Source: CAG-873 sp910578365 (lineage in GTDB: Bacteria > Bacteroidota > Bacteroidia > Bacteroidales > Muribaculaceae). Taken from it: DNA of 64,000 nt. The position numbers were made by a program, and so were the translations under genes. Where the stretch lies: assembly GCA_951635545.1 (NCBI GenBank), contig OX620685.1:2356001-2420000 (forward strand), written 5' to 3'. Positions 34,818 to 44,095 of the stretch are shown one piece after another. How positions within the stretch are numbered: position 1 is the first letter of the stretch; every line of letters begins with the position of its first letter. The notes under the pieces were generated by a model. It searched no databases. It was not told the DNA's origin and saw nothing but the letters and a program-made list of their open reading frames with translations.

Positions 34818-35683
34818 TGAATAAGCTACAACGATTTTTCTCCGATAACTGGACTATCCAGCGGCACGACCTCGAAAACACCGTGTCGCTCCTTTTGCCG
34901 TGCATACTCAACGGCAATATAGAAGCAGCAGTGGCGCAGCTCTCAAAAGCGAAATGCACCGTCAAGGCTACCGCCGCGCCTTATATGGCTAAATGGTACG
35001 AACTCGACGACATCACCCTCCCCGTTGATTCTATCGCAGTGATAACGCTGACCGGTACCCTCTATTCGTGGGAATCGGAATGGGTAATAAAGCAGATAGA
35101 GGCGGCGGAACTGAATCCGAATATTTGCGGCGTGGTGTTCGTTATCGACGGCCCCGGTGGTATGGTGTCGCACCTCGACATGGCAGCCGCAGCCGTAGAG
35201 AATTGCACCAAACCCACCGCCACAGTAGTAACCGGCATCATGGCCTCCGCTCATTTCTGGTTAGGAACTGCAAGCGACCGCACTTTTATAGCCTCGCCAC
35301 TTTGCGAGGTTGGTAGTGTGGGTATCGTCTGCACTCATACCAGTTTCAAAGAATTTTTCAGGCAGAACGGAATCGACTACCGCGAAATTTACCCGGACAC
35401 CGCCGACCTTAAAAATAAGGAATACCGCGCCATTGTTGACAACAACGATGAAACCCTCATAAAGCAGAAGGCCGAAAAGATTCACAAGGTATTTGCCGAA
35501 ACCGTGGCGCGTAACCTCGGAATCACCTACGACCCTGAACTCCCTCTTTTCCGTGGCGAAATGTTCGCCGCCGACGAAGCAGTCGCCGCCGGATATATCG
35601 ACCAGTTCGGAGGATTGAAAGACGCGGTTACATGGGTACTTGCACAGGCAACGAGCCGGAAGGCAGAACAATTATACAAATAA
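34817..35683 (+). CDS. Prohead protease, S49/SppA-like
   Basis: 288 residues. The ClpP/crotonase-like core shows FVIDGPGGMV (oxyanion region), GIMASAHFWLGTASD (nucleophile Ser in ASA) and CEVGSVGIVCTHTSF, all in S49 order; the catalytic Lys is not certain. Phage S49 peptidases cleave scaffold and capsid precursors during head maturation. It lies directly upstream of the capsid gene, as expected. Confidence 0.82.
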   Translation: MNKLQRFFSDNWTIQRHDLENTVSLLLPCILNGNIEAAVAQLSKAKCTVKATAAPYMAKWYELDDITLPVDSIAVITLTGTLYSWESEWVIKQIEAAELNPNICGVVFVIDGPGGMVSHLDMAAAAVENCTKPTATVVTGIMASAHFWLGTASDRTFIASPLCEVGSVGIVCTHTSFKEFFRQNGIDYREIYPDTADLKNKEYRAIVDNNDETLIKQKAEKIHKVFAETVARNLGITYDPELPLFRGEMFAADEAVAAGYIDQFGGLKDAVTWVLAQATSRKAEQLYK

Positions 35684-35708
35684 TTTTAACAACCAAACAG
35701 TTACAAAC

Positions 35709-37901
35709 ATGAATTTTGCGAATTTAATCCCCGCGATTCTCGGTATTCTCGGCCTTACCTCCTTCAGTAAGGTGGACGGCAAGGAGTGCCTTTCGGACGA
35801 GGAACGCGCAGCGTTGAAGGGCTACGGTTTTACCGACCGTTTCCTCGACGACTTTAACGCCTACCTTCAGAATCCACCCACAGCCGCAACCGGCTCAACT
35901 CCCAATCAGCAGATGGCAGCCGTCGCCGCTGTTCTCGGTCAGACTACCGAGCAGCTTCAGGCTAAAACCGCAGAACTCGACGCGCTCAAACAGAGCGTCG
36001 CCACCGACAAAGCAGCCCACACCGCAGCCATTCAAGCGAAGGAGGCGGAAATCGCCGCTCTGAACGCCAAGATTCAGACACTTTCAGCTCTCCCCGAAAC
36101 CGACCCCGGCAAGGGTGCCGGTTCAGCCACCGCCACCGCTCCGGCCTTCAATCTCGCCGATGAACAGCAGCTCGGCGGCCTCTCCGGCTCCTTCTTCAGC
36201 CTCGAACGCCCCTACAACCAGCGCGCCCGCGCCGCCCTTCTCGCCAACGAAGGCAAGATGCTGGCCGTCGCCGCTCCCTCGTCGGTCGATTACAAGGGCC
36301 TTCAGGACGACCTCGGAGCGTTCTACCGCACAAGCTGGAGCGAACGCCTTCAGTCGTTCCTCGTCGAACTCCCGACAATTACCAAGCTGTTCCCCACCGA
36401 AGCCGGACACCAGGACCTCGAAACCCTCGTTAATCTGTTCCTCGGTGAGTTCTCACAAGCCGACACCTCCGATAAGAGCGAGTTCGACAAGGTTACAAAA
36501 GGCACTTACGAGTTCGGACACGAAACGCTCCGTATGTACGGCGTTATGTTCGTCCACAAGTTCCAGAGCCTGAAGCAGCTCGAAAAGAGTTGGATTGGCT
36601 ACCTCAATCGCGAAGGCTCGAACCCCGTAAAACTTTCGTTTATCGAGTACCTCCTCGTTGAAACCGCGAAGGCCCTCCACAACGAACGCGAACTCCGCTA
36701 TGTCAACGGTGTGCGCAAAGAACCCGACCCCGACAAGCCCGGCCGAGCTATGGACGCGGCCGACGGCCTCTACGAATTTTTACGCAAGCGCGTGGACGGT
36801 CATGTCGATTTCACTCCCAACGGCGGCACAACCGGCAAAACTGTTTACCAGATTAAGCCTTTTGCGCTCCCCCGTATCACCCCCGGCAATATCGGCGAAG
36901 TGTTCTACCAAGGTACGAGCATGATTCCCTCCGTGTTCCGCGACACCGGCAAAATCGTGCTTTATATCCCCTCGTTCATGCTCCCGTGGTATCACAAGTA
37001 CAACGAAACCCACTACGGCCAGAATCAGGACTACAAAGCCGGTATCAACTACGTTAAGGAGTTCCCCGGCGTAAAAATCGAAACGATTCCCAACGCCGAC
37101 AACCACCATCGTATCTTCTGGACTATCGACGGCAATATTCAGACCTTCTGCCAGATTTCCGGCGAAATGCTCCGTTTCCACCTCGAACAGCAGGACTGGA
37201 CCGTTAAGGTGTGGAGCAACTGGAAAGAATCAATTCAGGCCACTGCCGTAGGTTACAAGTACATCAACCGCGCCGACATGGACGGTTCTCGTCAGCTCAT
37301 CTGGTGCAACGACTACGACCTCCCCGAAACCTACTACGTCGAAGGCGACAAGGATAAAAATCCCGACGCGCTCCGCCACTCGTCTATCGTCACCGTTGCA
37401 AACTCGACCGCTTTCGAGATTACCGACATCACCAACGCCGAGGTCGGCAAGGTTATCGCCCTCAAATGTGGCGCGGACGGTGAAAACGGCGTGACAATCA
37501 AGAAGGCCGGTAAATTCGAGCTGCTGACCGAGGCATGGACACCGAAGAAAGGCGACGTTCTCCGCGTGATGAAACGCGCCGACGGCAAGTTCATCGAGGT
37601 AAGCCGCGCAACTGCTGCCGCCGATTCCTACCAGTTCCCCACCGATGAAACAACTCCCAGCGTTCAGGGCGCGACCGTGTTCATCACAGCGGCCAACACC
37701 AAGGCGACCGCAATCACCGACCTGACCGACGCAGTAGCCGGAGTGGTTTACACAATCCACGGAGCCGGAGCCGCCAACGCCTCGACCATTGCCAACGGTG
37801 GAAACTTTGTTCTCACCGCAGCCATGACTCTGAATGCCGGCGCGTTTATCCAGCTCGTTAAGGCAGCCGACGGCAAGTTCTACGAGGTGGCCCGCGGCTG
37901 A
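35709..37901 (+). CDS. Major capsid protein with N-terminal coiled coil and C-terminal repeats
   Basis: 730 residues from the ATG at 35709. Residues about 65-145 are coiled coil (TTEQLQAKTAELDALKQSVA, then KEAEIAALNAKIQTL), likely a built-in scaffold removed by the upstream protease. The central 400 residues are the capsid body (FYRTSWSERLQSF, then KTVYQIKPFALPRI). After it come two homologous repeats of about 65 residues, each ending DGKF(I/Y)EV(S/A)R, probably surface domains. Unusually, all three parts are in one chain. Assignment rests on order and domain pattern, not on a recognised family. Confidence 0.75.
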   Translation: MNFANLIPAILGILGLTSFSKVDGKECLSDEERAALKGYGFTDRFLDDFNAYLQNPPTAATGSTPNQQMAAVAAVLGQTTEQLQAKTAELDALKQSVATDKAAHTAAIQAKEAEIAALNAKIQTLSALPETDPGKGAGSATATAPAFNLADEQQLGGLSGSFFSLERPYNQRARAALLANEGKMLAVAAPSSVDYKGLQDDLGAFYRTSWSERLQSFLVELPTITKLFPTEAGHQDLETLVNLFLGEFSQADTSDKSEFDKVTKGTYEFGHETLRMYGVMFVHKFQSLKQLEKSWIGYLNREGSNPVKLSFIEYLLVETAKALHNERELRYVNGVRKEPDPDKPGRAMDAADGLYEFLRKRVDGHVDFTPNGGTTGKTVYQIKPFALPRITPGNIGEVFYQGTSMIPSVFRDTGKIVLYIPSFMLPWYHKYNETHYGQNQDYKAGINYVKEFPGVKIETIPNADNHHRIFWTIDGNIQTFCQISGEMLRFHLEQQDWTVKVWSNWKESIQATAVGYKYINRADMDGSRQLIWCNDYDLPETYYVEGDKDKNPDALRHSSIVTVANSTAFEITDITNAEVGKVIALKCGADGENGVTIKKAGKFELLTEAWTPKKGDVLRVMKRADGKFIEVSRATAAADSYQFPTDETTPSVQGATVFITAANTKATAITDLTDAVAGVVYTIHGAGAANASTIANGGNFVLTAAMTLNAGAFIQLVKAADGKFYEVARG

Positions 37902-37920
37902 TAACCGCACACCGACAAAC

Positions 37921-37957
37921 ACGGAGGGCGACTGCATCCGCTCTTGCCCTCCGTTTT
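37921..37957 (+). terminator. Terminator after the capsid gene
   Basis: ACGGAGGGC (37921-37929) pairs with GCCCTCCGT (37946-37954), followed by TTTTATT. It could reduce read-through and so keep capsid in excess over downstream genes. Confidence 0.85.
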
Positions 37958-37985
37958 ATTCTCTAACTGTTATTATTTCAAGGAT

Positions 37986-38801
37986 ATGACATATATTAAA
38001 AAATCCGTACCACGCGCCGAGGGCAATCCCGGCACAGGTATTCAGCCGCGCGACCAGCTGACCCTTATCGACATCGACGACATCGCTTTCATGCCGTCAG
38101 CCGACGACAAAGGGGTGGTTATCGCCGATAACATCGTAATGAAGCCCGGCCGTTACGGTTATAACATCTACATGACACAGGGAACAATCGAGGTAACGAG
38201 CGCAGCCGAAGGCGATACCGACAAAATCGGTTTCACCCCCTCGATTAAGTTCGAGCACCCCGGCAACGAACAGGAGGTGCGCGAGTTCAAGGCCAACAGC
38301 ATTAACCGCAAGTTCATTGTGGTTATCCGCTATTGTTCCGGCAAGCCCGCCGACCTTATCGGTACAATCTGCAACCCGTGTAAGCTCACCCCCTCTTACA
38401 CCGGTAACAACGAGAGCAACACCAACGAAATGACCTTCACCCAGATTTCAAAGGGTAGCGACATCTTTATTTATAAAGGTACTGTGACCCTCGAAGAGCC
38501 TGTTTCAGTCGTTGAAACAGGGGTAAAGGTAGTTCCGTTCATTTCCGAAGGCCAGTACCAGCTCACCGCCGGTGCCGCTGTTATCGACGAAATCGAGGGT
38601 GGCGCACACGACGCAGTTATTACCCTCCTCGGTGCGGCTGGAGGTTCATCGCCTACCGTTTCCGGCACCGGCGGTAAAATCCTCCTCCGTGGCGGCAAGG
38701 TGTTCACCGCCTCCGAAGGCTCACAACTCACCCTCCGCGCCTTCGACAGCGGCGATGGCGGTATTATGTGGATTGAACAAAGCCGTTACGTCGCAGCCTG
38801 A
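37986..38801 (+). CDS. Unknown virion protein after the capsid gene
   Basis: 271 residues from the ATG at 37986. Beta-rich. Its last 75 residues (AVITLLGAAGG ... GKILLRGGKVFTASEGSQLTLRAF) resemble the C-terminal repeats of the capsid protein in pattern. A head-decoration or head-completion role is likely by position. No family recognised. Confidence 0.6.
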   Translation: MTYIKKSVPRAEGNPGTGIQPRDQLTLIDIDDIAFMPSADDKGVVIADNIVMKPGRYGYNIYMTQGTIEVTSAAEGDTDKIGFTPSIKFEHPGNEQEVREFKANSINRKFIVVIRYCSGKPADLIGTICNPCKLTPSYTGNNESNTNEMTFTQISKGSDIFIYKGTVTLEEPVSVVETGVKVVPFISEGQYQLTAGAAVIDEIEGGAHDAVITLLGAAGGSSPTVSGTGGKILLRGGKVFTASEGSQLTLRAFDSGDGGIMWIEQSRYVAA

Positions 38802-38824
38802 CAAATATCACCTACCTGACACCC

Positions 38825-38860
38825 ACGCCCCGAAGGAATTACCGACCTCCGGGGCGTTTT
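38825..38860 (+). terminator. Terminator after the head genes
   Basis: ACGCCCCG (38825-38832) pairs with CGGGGCGT (38850-38857), followed by TTTTG. Confidence 0.85.
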
Positions 38861-38935
38861 GTGTCCTTCTGATTGGTAATTACCGAGCTTAATTTTGTAG
38901 TGTTAAAATGTTTAACCACCTAAACTCTTAATTTT

Positions 38936-39214
38936 ATGAATTTCGGTAAAGCTATCGAAGCCCTGAAACAGGGTAAAAAAGTAGCCCGTAAGGGCTGGAA
39001 CGGTAAAAACATGTTCCTCTGGCTCAAACCGGCCGCCACCGTGAAGGCCGAATGGTGCAAAGACCCTATGTTGAAGGCTATCGCCGAAGGTAACGGCGGC
39101 GAGATTCCTGCACTCGGAACGGTTTGTATGTTAACCGCTCAAAAAGAAATTTTATCGGGTTGGCTGGCCTCGCAAACTGATATGCTTGCCGAAGATTGGG
39201 TAATTATCGACTGA
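38936..39214 (+). CDS. Tad2-like (DUF2829) anti-Thoeris protein
   Basis: 92 residues. MNFGKAIEALKQGKKVARKGWNG is the DUF2829 opening, continuing with KNMFLWL and ending SQTDMLAEDWVIID, as in Tad2. Known family members bind the cyclic nucleotide signals of Thoeris (and in some cases other signalling systems) so the effector is not activated. The gene stands alone between a terminator and the next late gene, a common place for anti-defence genes. Assignment is strong; which signal this variant binds is unknown. Confidence 0.85.
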   Translation: MNFGKAIEALKQGKKVARKGWNGKNMFLWLKPAATVKAEWCKDPMLKAIAEGNGGEIPALGTVCMLTAQKEILSGWLASQTDMLAEDWVIID

Positions 39215-39221
39215 CACCGTT

Positions 39222-40175
39222 ATGACTACCGAGCAGAAAAAGGAAATTACCGCCTATCTTTGCGGCCCTCGCGACTATGCCGAAGGCGTGGCACTTTACC
39301 AGCGTTACGGCGTAAATTTGCGCCTGAAACGTCAGTTTGCGGTCGAAGATACCGCCGTGATCCGTGAAATTCTTTTCGATGAACTCCGTAAACTTGCCGA
39401 ATTGTCGGAAATCGAGTTTAATCACCTTCCACGTCAAGCCGTCAAGAAAACGGCGCAGCTCAACGGCGTACAAGCGAAATGTGTAATTCTCGACGACGAG
39501 AAAAACGACGAATCGGCGTTAATGGAACTCGCCGATTCTTTCGGTGTTACCGTTGACGAACTTGTTAGCCCTGATTTTCAGGAACGAGTGTTGGCAATGG
39601 ACGAAAACGCCGACCGTATCGGCGAACTTACCGACGAACTGGAGGCCGCTCGTTCCAAGTATGCCGAAGCCCCGGAACCGGTTCGGAAAATGATACGTTT
39701 CCGCGAAAAATATCCTTTCCTCAATTCTCCCGACTGCCCCGACGTGCTGAAGATACTCGTGGCCGATATGTTTACCGCATACGGAAACTACAAGGCTGCA
39801 CACGCCCGCCTTCAGGTACTCGGCGACGCAGATTCAGCCACCGCCGCCGCTGATTGCGAAACAGTAGTTACCGAGTATCTGAAAAACCGTGAAATCTGGG
39901 ACGAACTCGAATATTACCGCGAAAACGGCGTGATTCTCGGCAAAGCTGCAAAGTTCCGCGAAATGGAAGCCGCCGAGGACTTGACAAAAATTTCCGATGT
40001 TGACCTTATGGGCCAACTCCGGAGCGCAGGGGTTCAGGAATCCAAGGCGAAAAAGGCGGTCGAGGAAGCCAAAGCAAAAAAACAACCTAACGAAAAGGCT
40101 GAAGCCGCTTTTGTGAAATGGTCTAACCGTAAAAAGGTACTGAAGGCGGAAATCGACCGCCGAAAAAAAAAGTAA
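39222..40175 (+). CDS. Unknown late phage protein with a -1 frameshift window at its end
   Basis: 317 residues, helical and highly charged, with a C-terminal segment rich in Lys and Ala (ESKAKKAVEEAKAKKQPNEKAEAAF) suggesting a coiled coil. It ends CGA-AAA-AAA-AAG-TAA. A nine-A run (40163-40171) gives A-AAA-AAA in the right phase for -1 slippage. In that frame the reading continues for 58 codons to the TGA at 40346-40348, with phage-like codon choice. No family recognised. Confidence 0.6.
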   Translation: MTTEQKKEITAYLCGPRDYAEGVALYQRYGVNLRLKRQFAVEDTAVIREILFDELRKLAELSEIEFNHLPRQAVKKTAQLNGVQAKCVILDDEKNDESALMELADSFGVTVDELVSPDFQERVLAMDENADRIGELTDELEAARSKYAEAPEPVRKMIRFREKYPFLNSPDCPDVLKILVADMFTAYGNYKAAHARLQVLGDADSATAAADCETVVTEYLKNREIWDELEYYRENGVILGKAAKFREMEAAEDLTKISDVDLMGQLRSAGVQESKAKKAVEEAKAKKQPNEKAEAAFVKWSNRKKVLKAEIDRRKKK

Positions 40176-40348
40176 TTGAGGGTATCGAGGGTGCGGAACG
40201 GTCGAGAGTATATTTTACAAAATACCTCTCCCGTTCCGGCTGTCACCCGTGCGACCGCTCCGAGGCCGGGCATCAACTCTCTATCGTTAACAAGAAAATC
40301 GACGCGCTGAATGTATCGTTATCCCTCTTACAATCTTTCAACGACTGA
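40172..40348 (+). CDS. Possible frameshift extension, -1 frame
   Basis: Open -1 frame following the A-run: VIEGIEGAERSRVYFTKYL, then a CHPC pair and VNKKIDALNVSLSLL to the stop. It has no ATG of its own and overlaps the next methyltransferase start, so it would be made only as a tail on the preceding protein (or from a non-ATG start). Confidence 0.4.
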   Translation, partial: VIEGIEGAERSRVYFTKYLSRSGCHPCDRSEAGHQLSIVNKKIDALNVSLSLLQSFND

Positions 40349-41018
40349 CCTCCGCGAATTTCCCGGCGGTACGTTGTTCAACGGCGACTGCCTCGACGTT
40401 ATAAAGACGCTCCCGGCGGCCTCTGTTGACTGTATTATTACCGACCCTCCTTATTTTCTCGGTATGACCCACAACGGGCAAAAGGGTAATTTCCGCGACT
40501 TGTCGATTTGCCGACCTTTTTACCGTGATTTATTCCACGAGTACCGCCGAGTTGCCAAGCCTGAAGCCTGTATTTACTTTTTCTGTGACTGGCGCGGATA
40601 TGCTTTTTATTACCCTCTGTTCGATGAAATCCTGAAGGCCCATAATATGCTCGTTTGGGATAAATTGAGCGGTCCTGGCAATCATTACGCATTTATACAC
40701 GAACTTGTGTTGTTCCATGCCGGAAAGGGCGCGAATATCGGCGGAACAAACATAATTTCCGACATAAAGAGTTTCACCTCCGGGGCAAAGAGTACCGACG
40801 GCGCGAAGGTTCACCCCACGCAAAAGCCGGTAGCCCTGATTCAAAAGTTTATCGAGGACGCGACCGAGCCGGGCGCGGTGATTCTCGACACTTTCGGCGG
40901 TTCCGGCTCTACCGCCGTGGCTGCTGTCCGCTCCGGCCGTCGCTTTATCCTCATGGAGCAAGACGAAGGATATTACCACACTGCTTGTAAACGCCTCGAA
41001 GATGAATACCGAGAATAA
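40311..41018 (+). CDS. Phage DNA adenine-N6 or cytosine-N4 methyltransferase
   Basis: 235 residues. DPPYFLG (motif IV, about residue 45) comes before DTFGGSGSTAVAA (motif I, about residue 193), the order of beta-class amino-methyltransferases. HPTQKP is also characteristic. No restriction gene is adjacent, so it is an orphan phage methylase, probably protecting phage DNA from host enzymes. Target base cannot be decided here. Its end overlaps the next gene. Confidence 0.9.
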   Translation: MYRYPSYNLSTTDLREFPGGTLFNGDCLDVIKTLPAASVDCIITDPPYFLGMTHNGQKGNFRDLSICRPFYRDLFHEYRRVAKPEACIYFFCDWRGYAFYYPLFDEILKAHNMLVWDKLSGPGNHYAFIHELVLFHAGKGANIGGTNIISDIKSFTSGAKSTDGAKVHPTQKPVALIQKFIEDATEPGAVILDTFGGSGSTAVAAVRSGRRFILMEQDEGYYHTACKRLEDEYRE

Positions 41019-41361
41019 CGACAAACCTACATTACCGGCCTTTCCTCTGACGAAAGCGGAGGAGGACGAGGTTATGAAACTGGCAGCCGTGGGATTCATG
41101 CCCCACGAAATCGCCGTGTCTATGGAATGGACGCGAGAGCGACGCGCCGCCTTCTGTATTCTTGCAAATGTGCCCGGCTCCGCAATCTCCGTACTGATTA
41201 CCGCCGGACGTGCAACCGGACGCGCTCAACCCCAGATAAAACTGCAAGAAGCCGCAAAAGCCGGTAACATAGAGGCTATAAAGGCACTCCAGAACCTCCA
41301 GCGAACGAACCGATTTAATGAACTCGTTAACAATATGGACGATGACGAATTTACCCCGTAA
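41002..41361 (+). CDS. Probable small terminase subunit
   Basis: 119 residues. PLTKAEEDEVMKLAAVGFMPHEIAVSMEW is a helix-turn-helix-like start, followed by a helical C-terminal half. It lies two genes before the large terminase subunit, with overlapping genes on both sides. Small terminases recognise phage DNA ends; assignment is by position and HTH only. Confidence 0.5.
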   Translation: MNTENNDKPTLPAFPLTKAEEDEVMKLAAVGFMPHEIAVSMEWTRERRAAFCILANVPGSAISVLITAGRATGRAQPQIKLQEAAKAGNIEAIKALQNLQRTNRFNELVNNMDDDEFTP

Positions 41362-42019
41362 ACCCTCCCGAATTGATTTTGAGGCGTTGGATTCCCACCA
41401 GATTGAACGGATTCTTAAAACCGGCGACCTCGAAAGCCTGACACCGGCCGAACGCGAATATTTCAACCTTATGGAACTTGTTCGTGGCCTACGGGCGCGA
41501 ATGATGATGCCCGGAGGTAATCGCATAGTTACCAAGGCCGGAATTATCAAGGTTCTGAAATCTGATGTTTACGGGCTGTCAGACTGGATGGCGCGGCGTG
41601 TATATTCCGACGCGCTGAATTTCTTTTATTCCGTCGATGATGTCACTCCCCGCGCATGGCGCAACCTCTACGCTGAACGATTCGACAATATGGCTAATCT
41701 CGCCGCGTCAATGGGTAAAACAAAGGAGGCGCGTAGCCTTCTGGTTGAAGCTGCCAAATTGCGAGGCTGCTACGACGAGCAAGCCCCGGAAATTCCGCAG
41801 GAACTCCTCGATGCTGCTCCCACGGTTATTTATACCGCCGACCCCGAAAGTATGGGCGCACCGAAGGCCGACCGCAAGGAACTGGAGGCGTTTATTGATT
41901 CAATACCGGATATTCCCGAAATATCGTTACGCCGTGTCAAGGAGGATGCCGGTATTACCAAACGTAACCTATTAAACCGCATGATTGAGGACGCTAAAGA
42001 GTTTGGCGATGAAGAATAA
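41342..42019 (+). CDS. Unknown protein between terminase genes
   Basis: 225 residues from the ATG at 41342. Helical and charged (SRIDFEALDSHQIERILKTG...). Overlaps both neighbours, so it is co-translated with the terminase genes. It could be the true small terminase or an accessory packaging factor. Confidence 0.55.
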   Translation: MTNLPRKPSRIDFEALDSHQIERILKTGDLESLTPAEREYFNLMELVRGLRARMMMPGGNRIVTKAGIIKVLKSDVYGLSDWMARRVYSDALNFFYSVDDVTPRAWRNLYAERFDNMANLAASMGKTKEARSLLVEAAKLRGCYDEQAPEIPQELLDAAPTVIYTADPESMGAPKADRKELEAFIDSIPDIPEISLRRVKEDAGITKRNLLNRMIEDAKEFGDEE

Positions 42020-43712
42020 ATTTAACGACCCTGATGTTCCGGTAAAATTCGGCTCTGACGCGCTGATTTTCTGCGACTGGATAGATACGACAAATTTCGT
42101 ATCTATCGGCGGCCGTGGTGTGGCAAAGAGTACCGTTATTCTGGCGCGACGCTCTGAACGCTGTGTGCGCCTCATGCCGGGCGCACCCGTGGCAATCGTC
42201 GCAAATACCTATTCTAACCTCGTCGATAACATCATGCCCGCCGTGCAAAACGGTTGGAAACTTAACGGGCTGATAGAAGGCGTTCACTATATCAAGGGTA
42301 AGAAGCCCCCGGAGGAGTGGCGGCGACGCTGCTCCGTTATTGTCGATGATTACCGGCACGTTTATAGCTTTTGGAATGGCTCGGTTATATTCCTCGGCTC
42401 TCTCGATAACCCCTCGTTACTGGCCGGTAAATCCGTGGCCCACCTTTTGTTTGATGAAGCAAAATACGCCTCTGATACAAGGGCGGCCCGTGTTCTGCCT
42501 ATCCTACGCGGCGACGCTATCACCTACGGACGCTGCCACCTCTACGGCGGTGTTACCATTACCACCGATATGCCCGACGTTACCGAAGGCGAATATGATT
42601 GGTTTTTCCGCTATGCCTCCGAAATGAATCCGGAACGCATTATAAAGATTATGCAAGCCGCCGGGGAACTCAACCGCCTACGGATAAAACAGGAGCGCGA
42701 GAACCGCGCCCCTCGTCCTGATGAACGCAAGATCGCGAGGGTAGAAAAGAAAATCGACTATTATACCGAGGGCCTTCTGAAGCTGCGCAAGGGGCAAACC
42801 TTCTTTATGAATATTTCGAGTTTCGTTAATATCGACATTCTTACGGTCGATTATGCGAAACGCCTCTATAATGGCGCGTTGGAGCTGCACGAGTTCCTTA
42901 AATCCGTGTTAGGTATGCGCCCCGGCGTTCGCAAGGACGCGAGGTTTTACGTTCTGTTTGGCGATAAACACAAGTACACCGACGGAACTTATTCAGGTGA
43001 AGCGGCGTTCACATGGAACGAACTCCGTTACCTCGACCCCTCCCGACCTCTCGACGGCGGTATGGATTTCGGTAATATGCTTTCTTTGGTTATCGGACAG
43101 GAGGACGGTAAATATTACCGTGTGCATAAAAATTTCTACGAGATACCTCCGGGCTGGATGCGTGAACTTGCCGACCAGTTTCTTGACTTTTTCGCCGATT
43201 ACCCTACAAAGGTGCTAAACCTCTATTACGACCGTTCAGGTAATAACCTCCAGCGTCAGGGCGTTGACTATGCCCGGCAAATAAAAGAGGCTATCGAGAA
43301 GGACGGCGACGGGCGGCGTACCGGCTGGACTGTTAACCTTAAATCAAGAAAACAGTCCAACCTTCTGCATGACGCCGAATATAATTTCATGCACGAACTT
43401 ATGCGCGGTGAAAATAAGAAATTGCCGCTTCTTCTGGTTGATGTGCTGAACTGTTCCGAAATGGTATCAAGTATCGAGGGAGCAAAAGCCGAGATAAAGT
43501 ACCGGGGCCGTACCAAGATAGTGGCTAAGGTGAAGAAATCCGAGAAGCTGGAGGCGAAGAAATTGCCGAGGTTATCGACCAATTTTTCCGACGCTTTCAA
43601 GTACCTGATGATGCGCCGCCGTTGGTTGACAGCAACACGAGCCGCCGCCGATTCCAACACAGGAGCCGACGCAATGGCAGCGCAGTGGGTAGCCGACAAG
43701 TTCGACGGCTGA
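42009..43712 (+). CDS. Terminase large subunit
   Basis: 567 residues from the ATG at 42009. ATPase: Walker A variant GGRGVAKST (about 34-42) and Walker B HLLFDEAKYA. The nuclease half begins at GGMDFGNMLSLVIG, with the catalytic Asp, and later YYDRSGNN. It cuts and pumps DNA into proheads. Overlaps the preceding gene by 11 bp. Confidence 0.88.
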   Translation: MKNKFNDPDVPVKFGSDALIFCDWIDTTNFVSIGGRGVAKSTVILARRSERCVRLMPGAPVAIVANTYSNLVDNIMPAVQNGWKLNGLIEGVHYIKGKKPPEEWRRRCSVIVDDYRHVYSFWNGSVIFLGSLDNPSLLAGKSVAHLLFDEAKYASDTRAARVLPILRGDAITYGRCHLYGGVTITTDMPDVTEGEYDWFFRYASEMNPERIIKIMQAAGELNRLRIKQERENRAPRPDERKIARVEKKIDYYTEGLLKLRKGQTFFMNISSFVNIDILTVDYAKRLYNGALELHEFLKSVLGMRPGVRKDARFYVLFGDKHKYTDGTYSGEAAFTWNELRYLDPSRPLDGGMDFGNMLSLVIGQEDGKYYRVHKNFYEIPPGWMRELADQFLDFFADYPTKVLNLYYDRSGNNLQRQGVDYARQIKEAIEKDGDGRRTGWTVNLKSRKQSNLLHDAEYNFMHELMRGENKKLPLLLVDVLNCSEMVSSIEGAKAEIKYRGRTKIVAKVKKSEKLEAKKLPRLSTNFSDAFKYLMMRRRWLTATRAAADSNTGADAMAAQWVADKFDG

Positions 43713-44095
43713 CCGACCTACATACCGACTATTATCCGACCATGTTACCGCCCGACGACAGCACAGCCGCCGGGCGGTGTCGTGTGCGCCCTCTCATAAC
43801 GCCGTAACGATTCAAAACCTCACATTTCACCCCCGGTAAGGGGTGGTAATTACTTTCGGCCGTCAGAGCGGGCCGCCCTACGGAGCGCGTCAAAAATTGC
43901 GTTTTTCGTTTCGGTCGCATTTAGTTGCTTGATATAGTGATGTTTGACGAAAAGTAGAGCAAAATTTTACGCTAAAAACCGCATTTTTTGTGTTGCAATC
44001 TCCAATTTTTCACCCTATTACCGTGAAAAATCCGTAAATTTGTGCTGTCAAACTCCCGAAAACCGGCGGAAGATATTCAAAATCTTACGCCAAAG
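43713..44095. other. Noncoding stretch after terminase
   Basis: No gene. CCGCCCG (43748-43754) and CGGGCGG (43771-43777) form a hairpin shortly after the terminase stop, probably a terminator although a T-run is lacking. The rest is featureless except for TGTTTGACG near 43948 and the promoter at 44035. Confidence 0.5.
44035..44042 (+). promoter_or_regulatory. Promoter -7 box TAAATTTG of the lipoprotein gene
   Basis: Exact TAnnTTTG match. The expected transcript start falls at about 44047-44050, at the sequence GTCAAACT, which recurs at the start of the putative small RNA and before the gene at 45014. Confidence 0.55.

Noticed and set aside
37230..37937. 235-codon minus-strand open frame
   Set aside because: Shadow of the capsid gene; low-complexity Gly/Val-rich product and no own start signals.
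40177..40308. Small ORF starting at TTG after the 39222 gene
   Set aside because: Its codon use is poor compared with the overlapping -1 frame, which is the better candidate.
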